DNA of 64,000 nt from positions 1-64,000 of the forward strand of contig JANHCV010000017.1 in assembly GCA_025594325.1 (NCBI GenBank), written 5' to 3'. Each line of letters opens with the position of its first letter. Positions within the stretch are counted from its first letter, which is position 1. This document shows positions 19,286-28,273 of this stretch, piece after piece. The notes beneath the pieces were generated by a model that saw only the letters and a list, made by a program, of their open reading frames with translations, was not told the origin of the DNA and searched no databases. The stretch is from Blastocladiella emersonii ATCC 22665. Taxonomy: Eukaryota; Blastocladiomycota; Blastocladiomycetes; Blastocladiales; Blastocladiaceae. A program made the translations under genes and the position numbers.

Positions 19286-19678
19286 TACGTGGCGCGACTT
19301 TAGCCCCCGATTGAAAAACCAAACACGAAGCTTTTAGGTGGCTCAAGGATGCTGTAGGTAGCAGGAACGTCATGGCGGATCCGTTTTGTCCACTCTCACA
19401 TCATAGCAGGTTATGAGCCCTGGCGGAGTTCGATCCTCTGCGCTAAACAATTTATAGTTCGGGGGAGCGGGACTACAGCATGACTCTGGCACTCACCATC
19501 GTGAAAAAGGCTTACGACACTAAATGGAGATAAATGCGGAAGGAAAATGCCCGCCCCAAGAGACCAGAAGCCTGATGAACCAGCGAGCTGTGATGCTCGA
19601 GTGCGGGGGAGTGCTGTAGGTAGCAGGAACGTCATGGCGGATCCGTTTTGTCCACTCTCACATCATAGCAAAGGATAA
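19286..19678 (+). repeat. Orphan Helentron 3' terminus, split by the TRIM insertion
   Basis: TACGTGGCGCGACTTTAGCC and the decayed hairpin AAACAC-GAA-GCTTTT match the 3' ends of elements A and B. GGTGGCTCAAGGA follows; the TRIM then interrupts, and GATAA at 19674-19678 restores the expected CTCAAG(T/G)ATAA end. The matching 5' end was not found in the window, so the rest of this element was lost or replaced. Confidence 0.65.
19350..19670 (+). mobile_element. TRIM-type miniature LTR retrotransposon, 321 bp
   Basis: Two 59-bp direct repeats, 19350-19408 and 19612-19670, are identical, begin TGCTGTAGG and end ATAGCA (TG...CA). The first is directly followed by the primer-binding site GGTTATGAGCCCTGG, and the second is directly preceded by the purine tract GTGCGGGGGAG. 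AAGGA is duplicated at 19345-19349 and 19671-19675. The 203-bp interior has no ORF of note. It contains AGTTCGATCCTC, which resembles a pol III B box or tRNA T-arm. The element is non-autonomous and must use proteins of another element. Sharing primer site and CGGGGGAG with the neighbouring Copia points to that family. Identical repeats imply recent insertion. Confidence 0.9.
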
Positions 19679-20197
19679 CTACATCCTAGGTGTGTAGGTT
19701 GTCCTTGTCGCCGGAGCGTCGCCGAGCGCGTTGCCAAGCGCGTCGCGAAAACAGGTGACCCCGGTGCCGTGTGGCGCGGTGTGGCGCCGGGTCAAGCGAT
19801 TTTCTCCCACCGCGGTCGCCCGTCGCCCGCCTGCTCGCTCACCGCCGCTGTCCGCGCGGAATCCTCGTCCCCGCTCGCAATGAAGCTCTGCACCGACCCG
19901 GCCGCCTCTCGCTGCAACCTCCCTGCGCGCGCGTGCACCACCTGCTCTGCCCTGCCTCGCTGAGGCGAGCCCATGTAACTAGTGCCCGGCGCGACACGGC
20001 CATGCGCGCCTGCGCGATCGAGCGACTCTTCCGTCCTTGCGCACTTATCATTTGCTCCTGCTCCTGCTCCTGCCCTCGCGCGGTCGGCATCGGCACTGCC
20101 ACTGCAACCAAGACTTTCACCTCAGGGATCCTCGCCCAAGGCTGACATCGTGCGCGCTCGGCTCGGCTCGGCTCGTCTCTTCGACCTGCATCACGAC
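19679..20197. other. Boundary between transposon block and gene-dense DNA
   Basis: No gene or repeat was recognised. It probably contains the promoter and 5' leader of the gene starting at 20198. The frame of that gene is open back to 19982 but the upstream residues are low complexity. Confidence 0.5.
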
Positions 20198-20926
20198 ATG
20201 GCGCCTCTGCCGTCCCTGCCTACCGACTCGGACTGTACCTCGTCAAACTCCAGCCTCTCGTCCGCCCGCGGCTCTGCGTCGCTCGCGCTTTCCTCGTCGT
20301 CGAGGCTCTTCACTTCCGCCTCCACCATGAGCAGCCCCGAAAGTGACGGCGCGAGCTCCGCTGAAAGCCGCCCTTCCCTCGCACCACCGCACGCATCTTT
20401 CCCCACGGACTCGCCCGCGCCCGCGCCCGCTTTGGGGTTCGAGCCTACAATGACAGACTCTGCACCAAACCTTGCCGCGGCCGCGATTGGACGTCCAGCG
20501 TCAACGCCACCCGACCTCGCCCCTTTGCCGGTCGACTCGGCGCCCGATCCCTTTGCCGAGCGGCTGCTGACAATCGACGCCGAGATTGCCGCCGCCAAGG
20601 ATCTGTGGCAGTCGGTGACTGCGACGGCGAGCCCCGTCGTTGCGCGGCTCGACGACCCGGGCCGGCCCTTCCGCGTCATGCGACCCACGTCGGCCGTGTC
20701 CAACTACTCGTCAAGCGGCGCTAGCAGCCCGAGTGGCGGGCGAGCGCCGCTCGCCACTGCCGCGTGGCTCGCTGCACTCGTGCGGCCGCCGACGGGTCAC
20801 GGCATGGCCCGCGTGATGCCCGACTCCAAGCCGTGGGACTCGGCCGCGGACGAGGTCCGCGAGTTTGAGCTGCACGCGCTTCGGCGGCGGTCGGGCAGGG
20901 TGCGCCAAGCCACGACCCCGCTCTGA
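20198..20926 (+). CDS. Hypothetical Ser/Ala/Pro-rich protein
   Basis: The predicted protein has 242 residues and starts MAPLPSLPTDSD; an in-frame upstream extension to 19982 is possible but looks like leader sequence. The N-terminal 120 residues are Ser/Pro/Ala-rich and probably disordered. From about residue 110 a more ordered part follows (DPFAERLLTIDAEIAAAKDL, then RPFRVMRPTSAVSNYSS and AAWLAALVRPPTG). It ends EFELHALRRRSGRVRQATTP. I recognise no domain. It is convergent with the PAK kinase gene, with 53 bp between the stop codons. The frame may be real, since it stays open with a stable composition, but no family supports it. Confidence 0.5.
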   Translation: MAPLPSLPTDSDCTSSNSSLSSARGSASLALSSSSRLFTSASTMSSPESDGASSAESRPSLAPPHASFPTDSPAPAPALGFEPTMTDSAPNLAAAAIGRPASTPPDLAPLPVDSAPDPFAERLLTIDAEIAAAKDLWQSVTATASPVVARLDDPGRPFRVMRPTSAVSNYSSSGASSPSGGRAPLATAAWLAALVRPPTGHGMARVMPDSKPWDSAADEVREFELHALRRRSGRVRQATTPL

Positions 20927-20979
20927 ATTGTACACACTCGCCGAGGGACGCTTATGTAAATACACTGCAACCACATCTA

Positions 20980-23514
20980 TTACACGCGAGTTCCGTTGAC
21001 GAGCGGGATGAGATCGTCCAGCTCGCACGCACACTCGAGGAACGGGTGATCGAGCAGCTCAGCGACGCTGGCACGAGCGTCCACGTTGACGGTGAGGCCG
21101 CGGGCGAGAAAGTCGCGGAGCCAATGCGACAGGCGCTCGGGGTGGTCGAGGCGCGGGGTACCGTTGGTCGCGATCAGGTACAGGGCACGCAGCGGGTCCT
21201 CGTCAAGGTAGGGAGGCTCGCCCTCGATCAGCTCGACCACCATGATCGCGAGCGACCACACGTCGACCTTAAACGAGTAGGGCCGCTGGGTCACGATTTC
21301 GGGCGCCATCCAGTACGCGGTGCCAGCGAGCGTGGCGCGCTTGGCGTGCGCGTTCCCCAGGCGCGCCGAGAAACCAAAATCGGTGAGCTTGACGCGGCCG
21401 CGCGTATCGAGAAGCACGTTGTCGGACTTGATGTCGCGGTGGATGACGTTGCGGGCGTGGAGGAAGGCGAGCCCCTGGAGCGACTCGCGGGTGATGGCGG
21501 CGATCTGCGGCTCCGTGATCTGGCTCGGGAACGCGTCGATGATGTCGTTGAGCGGGCCGCCCTCCATGAGCTCCATGACGACCCACAAGGTTTCGCCAAC
21601 GAGGTAGCTGTCCATGAAGTTGATGAGGTTCGGGTGGCGCGCCTCGCGCATGACGAGGATCTCGTTGACAAGGACCTCGGGGCGCGGCTGCGCGGCGAGG
21701 TCCATCTCCTTGACGGCGACGAGCTCGCGGGTGACGAGATTACGCGCCTGGAAGACGGTCCCGCTGCCGCCCTGGCCAATCTTCCTGACCTTGGCGTACG
21801 AGGCGGTCGGGTCGCCCGACGTGACGACGGACCGCAGGTTGGCGAGGACCTGGCCGAGCGACGGGCCGGGGGCAGGGCTCTTGCTGCGCTTCTTGCCCCC
21901 GGCGGGCTTCTTGGCGGGGGCGGGGGCGAGCACGGGCGCCGCCGCTGGTGCGGAGGCAGGTGGCGGGGGCGCAGGACGTGGTGGACCGTGCCCAGGCCGA
22001 TTGGACGACTGGGCCGAGGGCTGCGGCGGTGGTGGGCGGTACTGGTGCTGCTCGGAGGGTGGCTGCTGTTGTTTCTGCTGCCGCGGGTGGACCGTGGGCA
22101 CGGGCTGGCGCGGCGGCTGCTGGTCGCGCGGGAGCCTGCCCGAGGTCGCGGGGGTCACACTTTTGGAGCGGGCGACCCCAGTGGACGTGGAAGTGGAAGC
22201 GGTCCCGGGCTTCCGGGCGGCCTGCAGCTGGTTTGCGCGCGAGGGCGAGACGCTCTTCGCGGTGTAGCGCGAGTGCGGCGACGGCTTCGCTGAGGCGGCG
22301 GTAGCAGCGGGGTGGCGAAACGTCTCGCGGCCGCGCGACGGCGTCGGCGCCGGCGTCGGCTGCTGCGATGGAGTAGGAGGAGGAGGAGCGACAGCGGAAA
22401 GGACATGATCGGGCGCAGTCATGGCGCGCGAGCGCAGCACGCCTGGGTGGTCACGCTGCGACAGCGACAGCGACTGTTGTTGTGAGTGCGATTGTGGCGA
22501 GAACCAAGAAGGGTCGATGGCGGCCGCAGACGCGGCGTACGCATTGTTGGGTGGCGGGTACGGGCACGGGTAGGCGGAGGGCTCGGCAGCGGGTGAAGCG
22601 GAGGAGGAGGGCCACGGGAAGGCGGGCGAGTCGGCCGGCGCGGGCAGAAAGTGCGGGACGGGAGCGTCCATGAGGTTGGGCCGCGACGGGCCCGATCCAG
22701 ATGCAGGGCCGGGGGTTGGGGAGGGACTGCTCAGAGTGCTGAGGGGCGGCGAGGGTGGCAGCTGCTGCTGGTGCTGGTGCTGGTGCTGGTGCTGGTGCTG
22801 GTGCTGGTGCTGGTGCTGGTGGTGGAGCCGCTGGTGCAGCGAGGGCGGGTGCGACGAGGCGAGCGGCACGGCACCGGCAAGGCGCGCGGGGGCCGAGGGC
22901 GCGGGCAAGGAAGCTAGATCGGCGGCGGGGTCCGGGTCCGGGCCGGGGCCGGGGCCGGGGCCGGGGCCGGGGCCGGGGCCGGGGCCGGGGCCGGGGCCGG
23001 GGCCGGGGCCGGGGCCGGGGCCGGGGCGGCGCACGCCCGTGTAGAACTCGAGCACGTCGAGGACGGCCTGCGGGTTCTTGGCCATCTCCTCGCGCGAGAT
23101 GGAGGAGCTGTTGAGGAGGGCGCGCCACTCGGAGGGGAGGCCGGTGAGCTCGCCCGAGGCGGAGCCGCCGACGTGCACGTTGTGCTGGAAGTTGGTGGGC
23201 CCGGGGCCCGAGGAGAGGGGCGAGCGGGCGTAGATGTCGTCCATCCAGGCGTACACGTCGGCGTCGGAGCGGCAGGCGATGAGCAGCGAGCGGTCGGCGG
23301 TGGCGAGCTCGAAGCAGAAGGGCTTGGAGTCGATGCGGCGGATGGCGGAGACGGCGGCGAGGAAGATGAGGGTGACGGCCTGGTTGGACGCCTCGGAGCG
23401 GTGGAAGGCGACCGTCTGCTCGCGGAGCACGACCCACCGCTTGGACCACATGAACGACAGGACGCCGTCCTCCTTGACCGAGAGGTAGCCGGCCCGGACC
23501 TCGCGGGCGGACAT
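20980..23514 (-). CDS. CLA4: PAK-family (Cla4/Skm1-type) Ser/Thr kinase with PH and CRIB domains
   Basis: It is an uninterrupted 844-residue frame. A PH domain (about 5-97; SFMWSKRWVVLREQ) is followed by a CRIB/p21-binding motif (NFQHNVHVG, about 108-116, to about 165), which binds GTP-loaded Cdc42 or Rac. A long Pro/Gly/Gln linker follows, and the kinase domain spans about 573-826: GQGGSGTV loop, VAVK (Lys 602), HRDIKSDN (Asp 694), DFG (712-714), GTAYWMAPE. PH + CRIB + kinase is the fungal Cla4 arrangement, used in polarity, septation and cytokinesis. The linker carries a long Gly-Pro repeat and a His-Gln repeat encoded by two microsatellites. The start is the ATG just upstream of the PH domain; the frame is open 85 codons further but the extra residues are not conserved-looking. 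Confidence 0.93.
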   Translation of the reverse strand: MSAREVRAGYLSVKEDGVLSFMWSKRWVVLREQTVAFHRSEASNQAVTLIFLAAVSAIRRIDSKPFCFELATADRSLLIACRSDADVYAWMDDIYARSPLSSGPGPTNFQHNVHVGGSASGELTGLPSEWRALLNSSSISREEMAKNPQAVLDVLEFYTGVRRPGPGPGPGPGPGPGPGPGPGPGPGPGPGPDPDPAADLASLPAPSAPARLAGAVPLASSHPPSLHQRLHHQHQHQHQHQHQHQHQHQQQLPPSPPLSTLSSPSPTPGPASGSGPSRPNLMDAPVPHFLPAPADSPAFPWPSSSASPAAEPSAYPCPYPPPNNAYAASAAAIDPSWFSPQSHSQQQSLSLSQRDHPGVLRSRAMTAPDHVLSAVAPPPPTPSQQPTPAPTPSRGRETFRHPAATAASAKPSPHSRYTAKSVSPSRANQLQAARKPGTASTSTSTGVARSKSVTPATSGRLPRDQQPPRQPVPTVHPRQQKQQQPPSEQHQYRPPPPQPSAQSSNRPGHGPPRPAPPPPASAPAAAPVLAPAPAKKPAGGKKRSKSPAPGPSLGQVLANLRSVVTSGDPTASYAKVRKIGQGGSGTVFQARNLVTRELVAVKEMDLAAQPRPEVLVNEILVMREARHPNLINFMDSYLVGETLWVVMELMEGGPLNDIIDAFPSQITEPQIAAITRESLQGLAFLHARNVIHRDIKSDNVLLDTRGRVKLTDFGFSARLGNAHAKRATLAGTAYWMAPEIVTQRPYSFKVDVWSLAIMVVELIEGEPPYLDEDPLRALYLIATNGTPRLDHPERLSHWLRDFLARGLTVNVDARASVAELLDHPFLECACELDDLIPLVNGTRV
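22762..22822. repeat. CTGGTG hexamer repeat in the CLA4-like gene
   Basis: About ten GGTGCT/CTGGTG units encode alternating His-Gln on the minus strand. It is in frame and therefore probably length-variable without frameshift. Confidence 0.85.
22931..23027. repeat. CCGGGG hexamer repeat in the CLA4-like gene
   Basis: About 15 units encode a Gly-Pro run directly after the CRIB domain (about residues 163-195). Confidence 0.88.
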
Positions 23515-23743
23515 GGCGTGTGCGCGTGCTACGTTGCAGGGGGTGTGATTGGTATTGATATTGATATGATACTGACTCGCGCGGGAGGAGAGAGAGGGCG
23601 CACCGGCCGCTCCCAGCCGGGGAGTCCCAGGGCGACCAGGGCGACCGGGGCGACCACGGCGGCCCCCACGGCGCCCCACGCGGGCCGCCTCAGGCGTCGC
23701 CTCCTGCCCATCATGCAGGTAAATATCGCGCCTGCACACCAAA

Positions 23744-25262
23744 TCACTCGACCTTCGCCCTGGCCGCACTTGGCCCGGGGAGCGCGACGGCCGCGGTCAC
23801 GGCGAGGGCGCCCACCGCCACGAGGAGCGCCGTCGCCGGGCCCGTCCACGCCGCGTCGTCGGCCGTGGCGCGCGGGAGGTGCAGCACCACGCTCGCGTTG
23901 GCGCTCGCTCGCGCCCCGCCGCCGCGGCTCATGGCGGGCGTGGTGCCCAGCCGCGGGAGCGCGCCGTCGTCGCACACCACCACCGGGACGGGGAGGTGCA
24001 CCGCCGCCGCCGCCGCCGCCACCATCTCCGCCGCCGCATCGCCGCCGCCGTGGTCACGCCCAACGCGCACCGCGGGGAGGTACCGCGTGTGCAGCGGGAC
24101 CCGCGCCGTCTGGCTTGCCCGCGCCGCCGGGTCGAGCGGGACCACGACGAGTTGCGCGCTCGCCGTGCCCGCCCCCAGCGGCGCCTCGAGCTCGGCCGAT
24201 GCGCTGCCCGAGTACACGCGCCACGCCGTCGTCTGCTCGGTCGACAGCTGGTACGGATCGAGGAAGACGGCAGCGGGGAGGTACCACGCCAGCGCGGGCC
24301 GATCGCACGCGAGCAGCGCCGCGGGGTCCTGGGGCGGGTCGACGGTCACGGCCACGACCGGGTGCAGCGAGCGGCGGCCCACGTCGCCATCCTCGTTCTG
24401 CTCCAGGCTCGGGCTGCGGTCCACCACGCTGGCCGCCACGCGCCACCCCGGGCCCGCCATCCCGCCGTGCGTGACTCGCGGCGCGGGCGACTCGGGCCCC
24501 GCCGCAGCAACGGCAACGCGCGTCCAGCACGTTCCCTCGGGCGCCGCGCTTGCCCAGTGAGCCACGGCCGCGTGCGGCACCGCGAGCACCCGCGTCTCGG
24601 CGCTCGGCGCGTCAGACGGCGTCGGGGAGGGGGGAGTGTCCGTTCCCGCTGCAGGGCCCACGAGCTCGTGTCGGCTCGATACGGCGTCACGAATCTACCC
24701 GAGCGGGCGCGAGAGCTCGAGCGGTCAGGATTCCCGTCGGCAATCCATACCAGGGACGAGGCAAAGCACGTACCAGGGAGCGCCGCCAGTCGCGCCTCGG
24801 CACCAGCAGCGGCTCGGGGGCCGCCCCACACTCGACGGCATCGGCTAGGCCGGGAAGAGCGGCCGCCGCCCACACGCATGCCGCACGTAGGGAGTCGGCG
24901 GTGTTGGGGCCCGTCGTGCCGAGGTCGAGGTCCAGGTCGAGGTAGAGGTAGGCGACGGGCGGGCGCGTCAGCGTTGGCACCGCGCCGGGCCCCGGTGCCG
25001 CCGCGGCGCACCCGGCGTCGTCGTGGTGCGGCACCCACAGCGACGCGGCGCGGACGTGCGCGGGCACGGGGAGCGGTGCAGACACTGGCTCGGGGTCGGC
25101 GCGCGTCGTCATGGCGGCGGCGTCGCGCGCGCCCACGGCCAGGGCGCCCGCGGCCAGGGCGAGGAGGCCGGCCGCCGCGACGGCGAGCGCGCGCCTCCAC
25201 GCTGGGCGTGCAGCCCGTGCGCAGCGTGCGTGCGGGCGTTTGGGTTCCGTGGCGTGCTTCAT
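23744..25262 (-). CDS. PIGX: PIG-X/Pbn1-like subunit of GPI mannosyltransferase I
   Basis: There are two exons, 25262-24774 and 24694-23744, with a 79-nt intron (GTACGT to GGTAG) in phase 0, giving 479 residues. The N-terminus has a signal anchor (RALAVAAAGLLALAAGALAV). The lumenal part contains WYLPAAVFLDPYQLS and VPLHTRYLPAV, which match the PIG-X family signatures (LPxxvfvDPYeL and PLHxRY). A C-terminal membrane segment (ATALLVAVGALAVTAAVAL) follows. PIG-X stabilises PIG-M, which adds the first mannose to GPI anchors at the ER. The gene is divergent from COG7, with 127 bp between start codons. The exon 1 sequence is less conserved, so its start is less certain than exon 2. Confidence 0.82.
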
Positions 25263-25389
25263 TGCGGGCTGCGGCACATGCGCAGGGGGAGGGGATGGGA
25301 GGGGACCACCCCGGCCGGCCGGCCGACCAAGTCCTCCCTCCCGCCACACGCTCGCCGCACACGCGGACAGCACGCCTGCACGCCCTGCC
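25263..25389. promoter_or_regulatory. Bidirectional promoter region PIGX/COG7
   Basis: Only 127 bp separate the two start codons. It contains the palindromic CCGGCCGGCCGG at about 25311-25322. No TATA box was seen. Confidence 0.55.
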
Positions 25390-28194
25390 ATGCAACTGCC
25401 CGCAACGACGGCCGCGGCGTCGCCCGCCGGCCGCACCGACGCCAAACGGGCGCTCAACGCGCGCCTCGCCGCCGCGCGGGCGACCGACGCGCGCGCCACG
25501 CTCGCCGCGCTCGCCGCGCTCGCCGCCGCCGAGGACCGCGCCCACGCCGACGCCGCCGCGCGCCTCCACGCCCTGCACGCCACCCTCGCCGCGCGCCTGC
25601 ACGACGCCCGCCGCGGCGCCCGCCCCTTCGCCCGCCGCCTCGCCGCCCTCGCGACCCTCGCCGACGCCCCCGCCCACCGCGCCCCGCCGCCGCCCGTCCT
25701 CGCGGACCTGCTGCGCCTGTGCCGCCTGCGCGCTCGCATCGACTGCGCCCGCCTCGCCCTCGCCGACGCCCGCCGCTGGGCCTCGCTCGCCGCCACCATG
25801 CACGCCCTCGACCCGCACGACGCCGCCCGCGTCTTTGTCGACGCCAGGGCCGATCTCGACCGCCTCGCCGCCTTCCTCCCGCCCGCCGAGCGCCTGCGCC
25901 GCGAGCGCGTCCTCGACGAGCTGCGCGCCCTCCTGTGGGCCCTGCTCGCCCCGCGCGTCGAGTCCGCCCTGCGCGACCACGTCCCCGCCGACGTCGCCGC
26001 CCTCTACGCCCTGGCAAACGCCGTCCACGTCCAGGACCGCCTCGTCGACCTCTACGCCCGCCTCCGCGCTGACGAGATCCTGCGCGCCAGCAACGGCCTG
26101 GTCGGCGGCCGCGCCGGTTTGCTCGACCGCCTCGGCGACGTCCTCGACCGCGACCACGCCACCCTGCCCCTGCTCCACTCGGACCGCATCGCCCTCCTCC
26201 TCGCCCTCACCCGCCGCGTCGCTGCCGCTTCCGTCCCGTTGCCCTCGGACGCGCCCGCCGACGCGCGCTCCGCACCCGCCGACCCTGAGGACGACGTCGC
26301 CTTCCTCGTCCGCGCCGAGCGCCTGCTGGGCGTCTCCGAGGACGCCGCCGCCGCCGTCCGTCCGCTGCTCGACCGCATTGCTGTCTCGCCCGCGGCCGCC
26401 GAGTCCGCCACCATGCGCACCATCGATGCCGCTCTGGACTCGGTCACTCTCGCTTCCAGCGACCCTGCCTCCATCCTCTCCACGGCGCTTCCCGCCGTTG
26501 CCTCTGCCGCTTCCGCCACGGCCGCCATGATCTCCGCCCACCGCGCCGCCTGCGGCAACTATCTCGTCGCTTCCGCCCTGCGACCCGCCATCCTGCGCAT
26601 CTGGAACCACCTCGCCCTGCGCGTCACTCGCATCCTGCGCCGGATCCACTACCTCGACCTGCGCGCCCGCCTGCCGCCTGGGAACTCGGACTCGCACGCC
26701 CCGCGCGCACTCGACCTGTTCTCGGCCCTGCTCCCAGACGCTCTTGCTCGGTATGCCGCAGCCCTCGGTCCGCGCCTCGCTCAACTGCTCATCGAGCGTG
26801 CTCGCGCCGCCGATGCCGACCTCGCCATCGCGGCCGACACGCCCGTGCCGCTCCCGACCCTTTTGGTCGCCCATCTCGCCGAGCTCGACCACGGGCCGTC
26901 ACCAACCATCGAGCTGGCAAAGGGCTCGTGCATGGCGTGCGCTGCCGACGTGGTACGGGCGGGCCTCGAGCATTCCCTCGAGTACTTCATGGCCCCCATC
27001 GCAGGCACCCTCCGCCATGCCGTTCTCGCCCCGCTTCACGCAGCCCCCGCTCTGGCCTCGCGCCCCAGCACACCCGCGACGCCCTCGTCGTCGTCGGCAC
27101 GACTCCCCACCTCGGCGCTCATGGTGGGCCACCTCCCACAGTTCTCGCAGTCTCCGTCCTCCGCCGCAACCACGCTCGGCGAGTTCCTCCTGCAACTCCC
27201 GCACCACCTCGAGGCGTTTGCCGCCGTTCCACGCCTCCCCGGCTCGGACGCGCTGGCGTTCGACCCCGCTCTGACAACGCTTGCGGGCACGCTTCTTAAC
27301 GCTGCACCCGCGGGCACGCCCTATGACTTGCTCGAGACTGTCTCCCTGCTCACCCAGCTGCAGGTCGTCCTCGAGTTCCACGCCGCGGCGGTCCAAACCC
27401 CCATCCCCGCGCCCGCACTCGAGGCTGCCCGGTCGAGCCACGCGCGCAAACCCTCTGGGTCCGCCGCGGCGGCGGGCAGCCTCGCCTCAGCCATAACTTC
27501 ATCCCGCCCTTCCTCGGCCGCTGGGACCGCCTCCGTTCCCTCGAGCGCCTCGACCTCGCGCCTGTCGTCGCTCTCGTCCACCGTCGCCGCATCGCTCGGT
27601 CTCCCCGCCTCGCTCAGCATGCGCACCGGACTCACCGATACGGCTACCGCCACCGCCGCCCACGGATCGAATGCACTTGCGCACCATACCCAGCACCTGT
27701 CTCCGCGGTCGGCAACCTCACCCGTCTCCCTCGCCACCGCCGCTGCCGCCGGCGCACCTCCGCCGCCCGTATTCCAGATCGACGCTGCAGCGTGCGACCA
27801 GCTTGCGCTCGACCTGGCCTACCTCGGCAACATTCTGACGTCGCTGGACGCGGCGCCGCGCGCCGAGTGGACCTGGCTCGTCGCTGCGCTCACAGCGTCG
27901 CGCGTGCCCGCACCTGACGTGGCCGCTCGGCTTGCTTCGGAGATCTCGTTGTCGGTTGAGATCGCCGAACACCGTCCCGCGCGGGTGCGCGCCGCTCTCA
28001 AGACGCTGCTTTCCGGTGCGCCGGGGTCCGCGTTCGCGTTCGCGTCCGCGCCCAGCAGGGAGCGGCCGTCCAGTCAGCAACAGCAGCAGCGGACCCGGGC
28101 GTCCGAGTGGTGGGACGGCTTCGCGGCCGCGGTCGAGGCTGCAGTCCCCATCAGCAGCGGCGGGAGCAATAGCGGCGGGAGCAGCAGCAAATAA
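25390..28194 (+). CDS. COG7: Conserved oligomeric Golgi complex subunit 7
   Basis: It is a single-exon frame of 934 residues from MQLPATTAAASP; the frame is open upstream to 25111, but that overlaps the PIG-X exon and promoter. It is helix-rich throughout, with repeated Ala/Leu/Arg heptads typical of COG/CATCHR tethering subunits. The motif LPQFSQSPSSAATTLGEFLL with QLPHHLEAF (about 580-605) corresponds to the conserved COG7 stretch LPxFSxSPxxxixxiGxyLlxLPxxLE. A low-complexity Ser/Ala insertion lies at about 680-790. COG7 is part of lobe B of the COG tether for retrograde vesicles within the Golgi. Convergent with the next gene, 79 bp between stops. Confidence 0.85.
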   Translation: MQLPATTAAASPAGRTDAKRALNARLAAARATDARATLAALAALAAAEDRAHADAAARLHALHATLAARLHDARRGARPFARRLAALATLADAPAHRAPPPPVLADLLRLCRLRARIDCARLALADARRWASLAATMHALDPHDAARVFVDARADLDRLAAFLPPAERLRRERVLDELRALLWALLAPRVESALRDHVPADVAALYALANAVHVQDRLVDLYARLRADEILRASNGLVGGRAGLLDRLGDVLDRDHATLPLLHSDRIALLLALTRRVAAASVPLPSDAPADARSAPADPEDDVAFLVRAERLLGVSEDAAAAVRPLLDRIAVSPAAAESATMRTIDAALDSVTLASSDPASILSTALPAVASAASATAAMISAHRAACGNYLVASALRPAILRIWNHLALRVTRILRRIHYLDLRARLPPGNSDSHAPRALDLFSALLPDALARYAAALGPRLAQLLIERARAADADLAIAADTPVPLPTLLVAHLAELDHGPSPTIELAKGSCMACAADVVRAGLEHSLEYFMAPIAGTLRHAVLAPLHAAPALASRPSTPATPSSSSARLPTSALMVGHLPQFSQSPSSAATTLGEFLLQLPHHLEAFAAVPRLPGSDALAFDPALTTLAGTLLNAAPAGTPYDLLETVSLLTQLQVVLEFHAAAVQTPIPAPALEAARSSHARKPSGSAAAAGSLASAITSSRPSSAAGTASVPSSASTSRLSSLSSTVAASLGLPASLSMRTGLTDTATATAAHGSNALAHHTQHLSPRSATSPVSLATAAAAGAPPPPVFQIDAAACDQLALDLAYLGNILTSLDAAPRAEWTWLVAALTASRVPAPDVAARLASEISLSVEIAEHRPARVRAALKTLLSGAPGSAFAFASAPSRERPSSQQQQQRTRASEWWDGFAAAVEAAVPISSGGSNSGGSSSK

Positions 28195-28273
28195 GCAATG
28201 CACAGCAATATATATACGTCGATTTGTCACTTTGGACCTCCGCGAAGCGGGCAGAGTGGGAGTGGAGCGGCTC

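Noticed and set aside
19403-19436. Possible tRNA gene (GTTATGAGCC loop and TTCGATCC arm)
   Set aside because: No acceptor stem or D-arm can be formed; the first part is the TRIM primer-binding site. The B-box likeness is noted only as a hint.
23879-26892. Very long open frames on both strands (about 880 and 850 codons) over the PIG-X/COG7 region
   Set aside because: Arg/Pro/Ala-dominated translations without motifs; they are antisense or out-of-frame shadows of the two recognised genes in GC-rich DNA.
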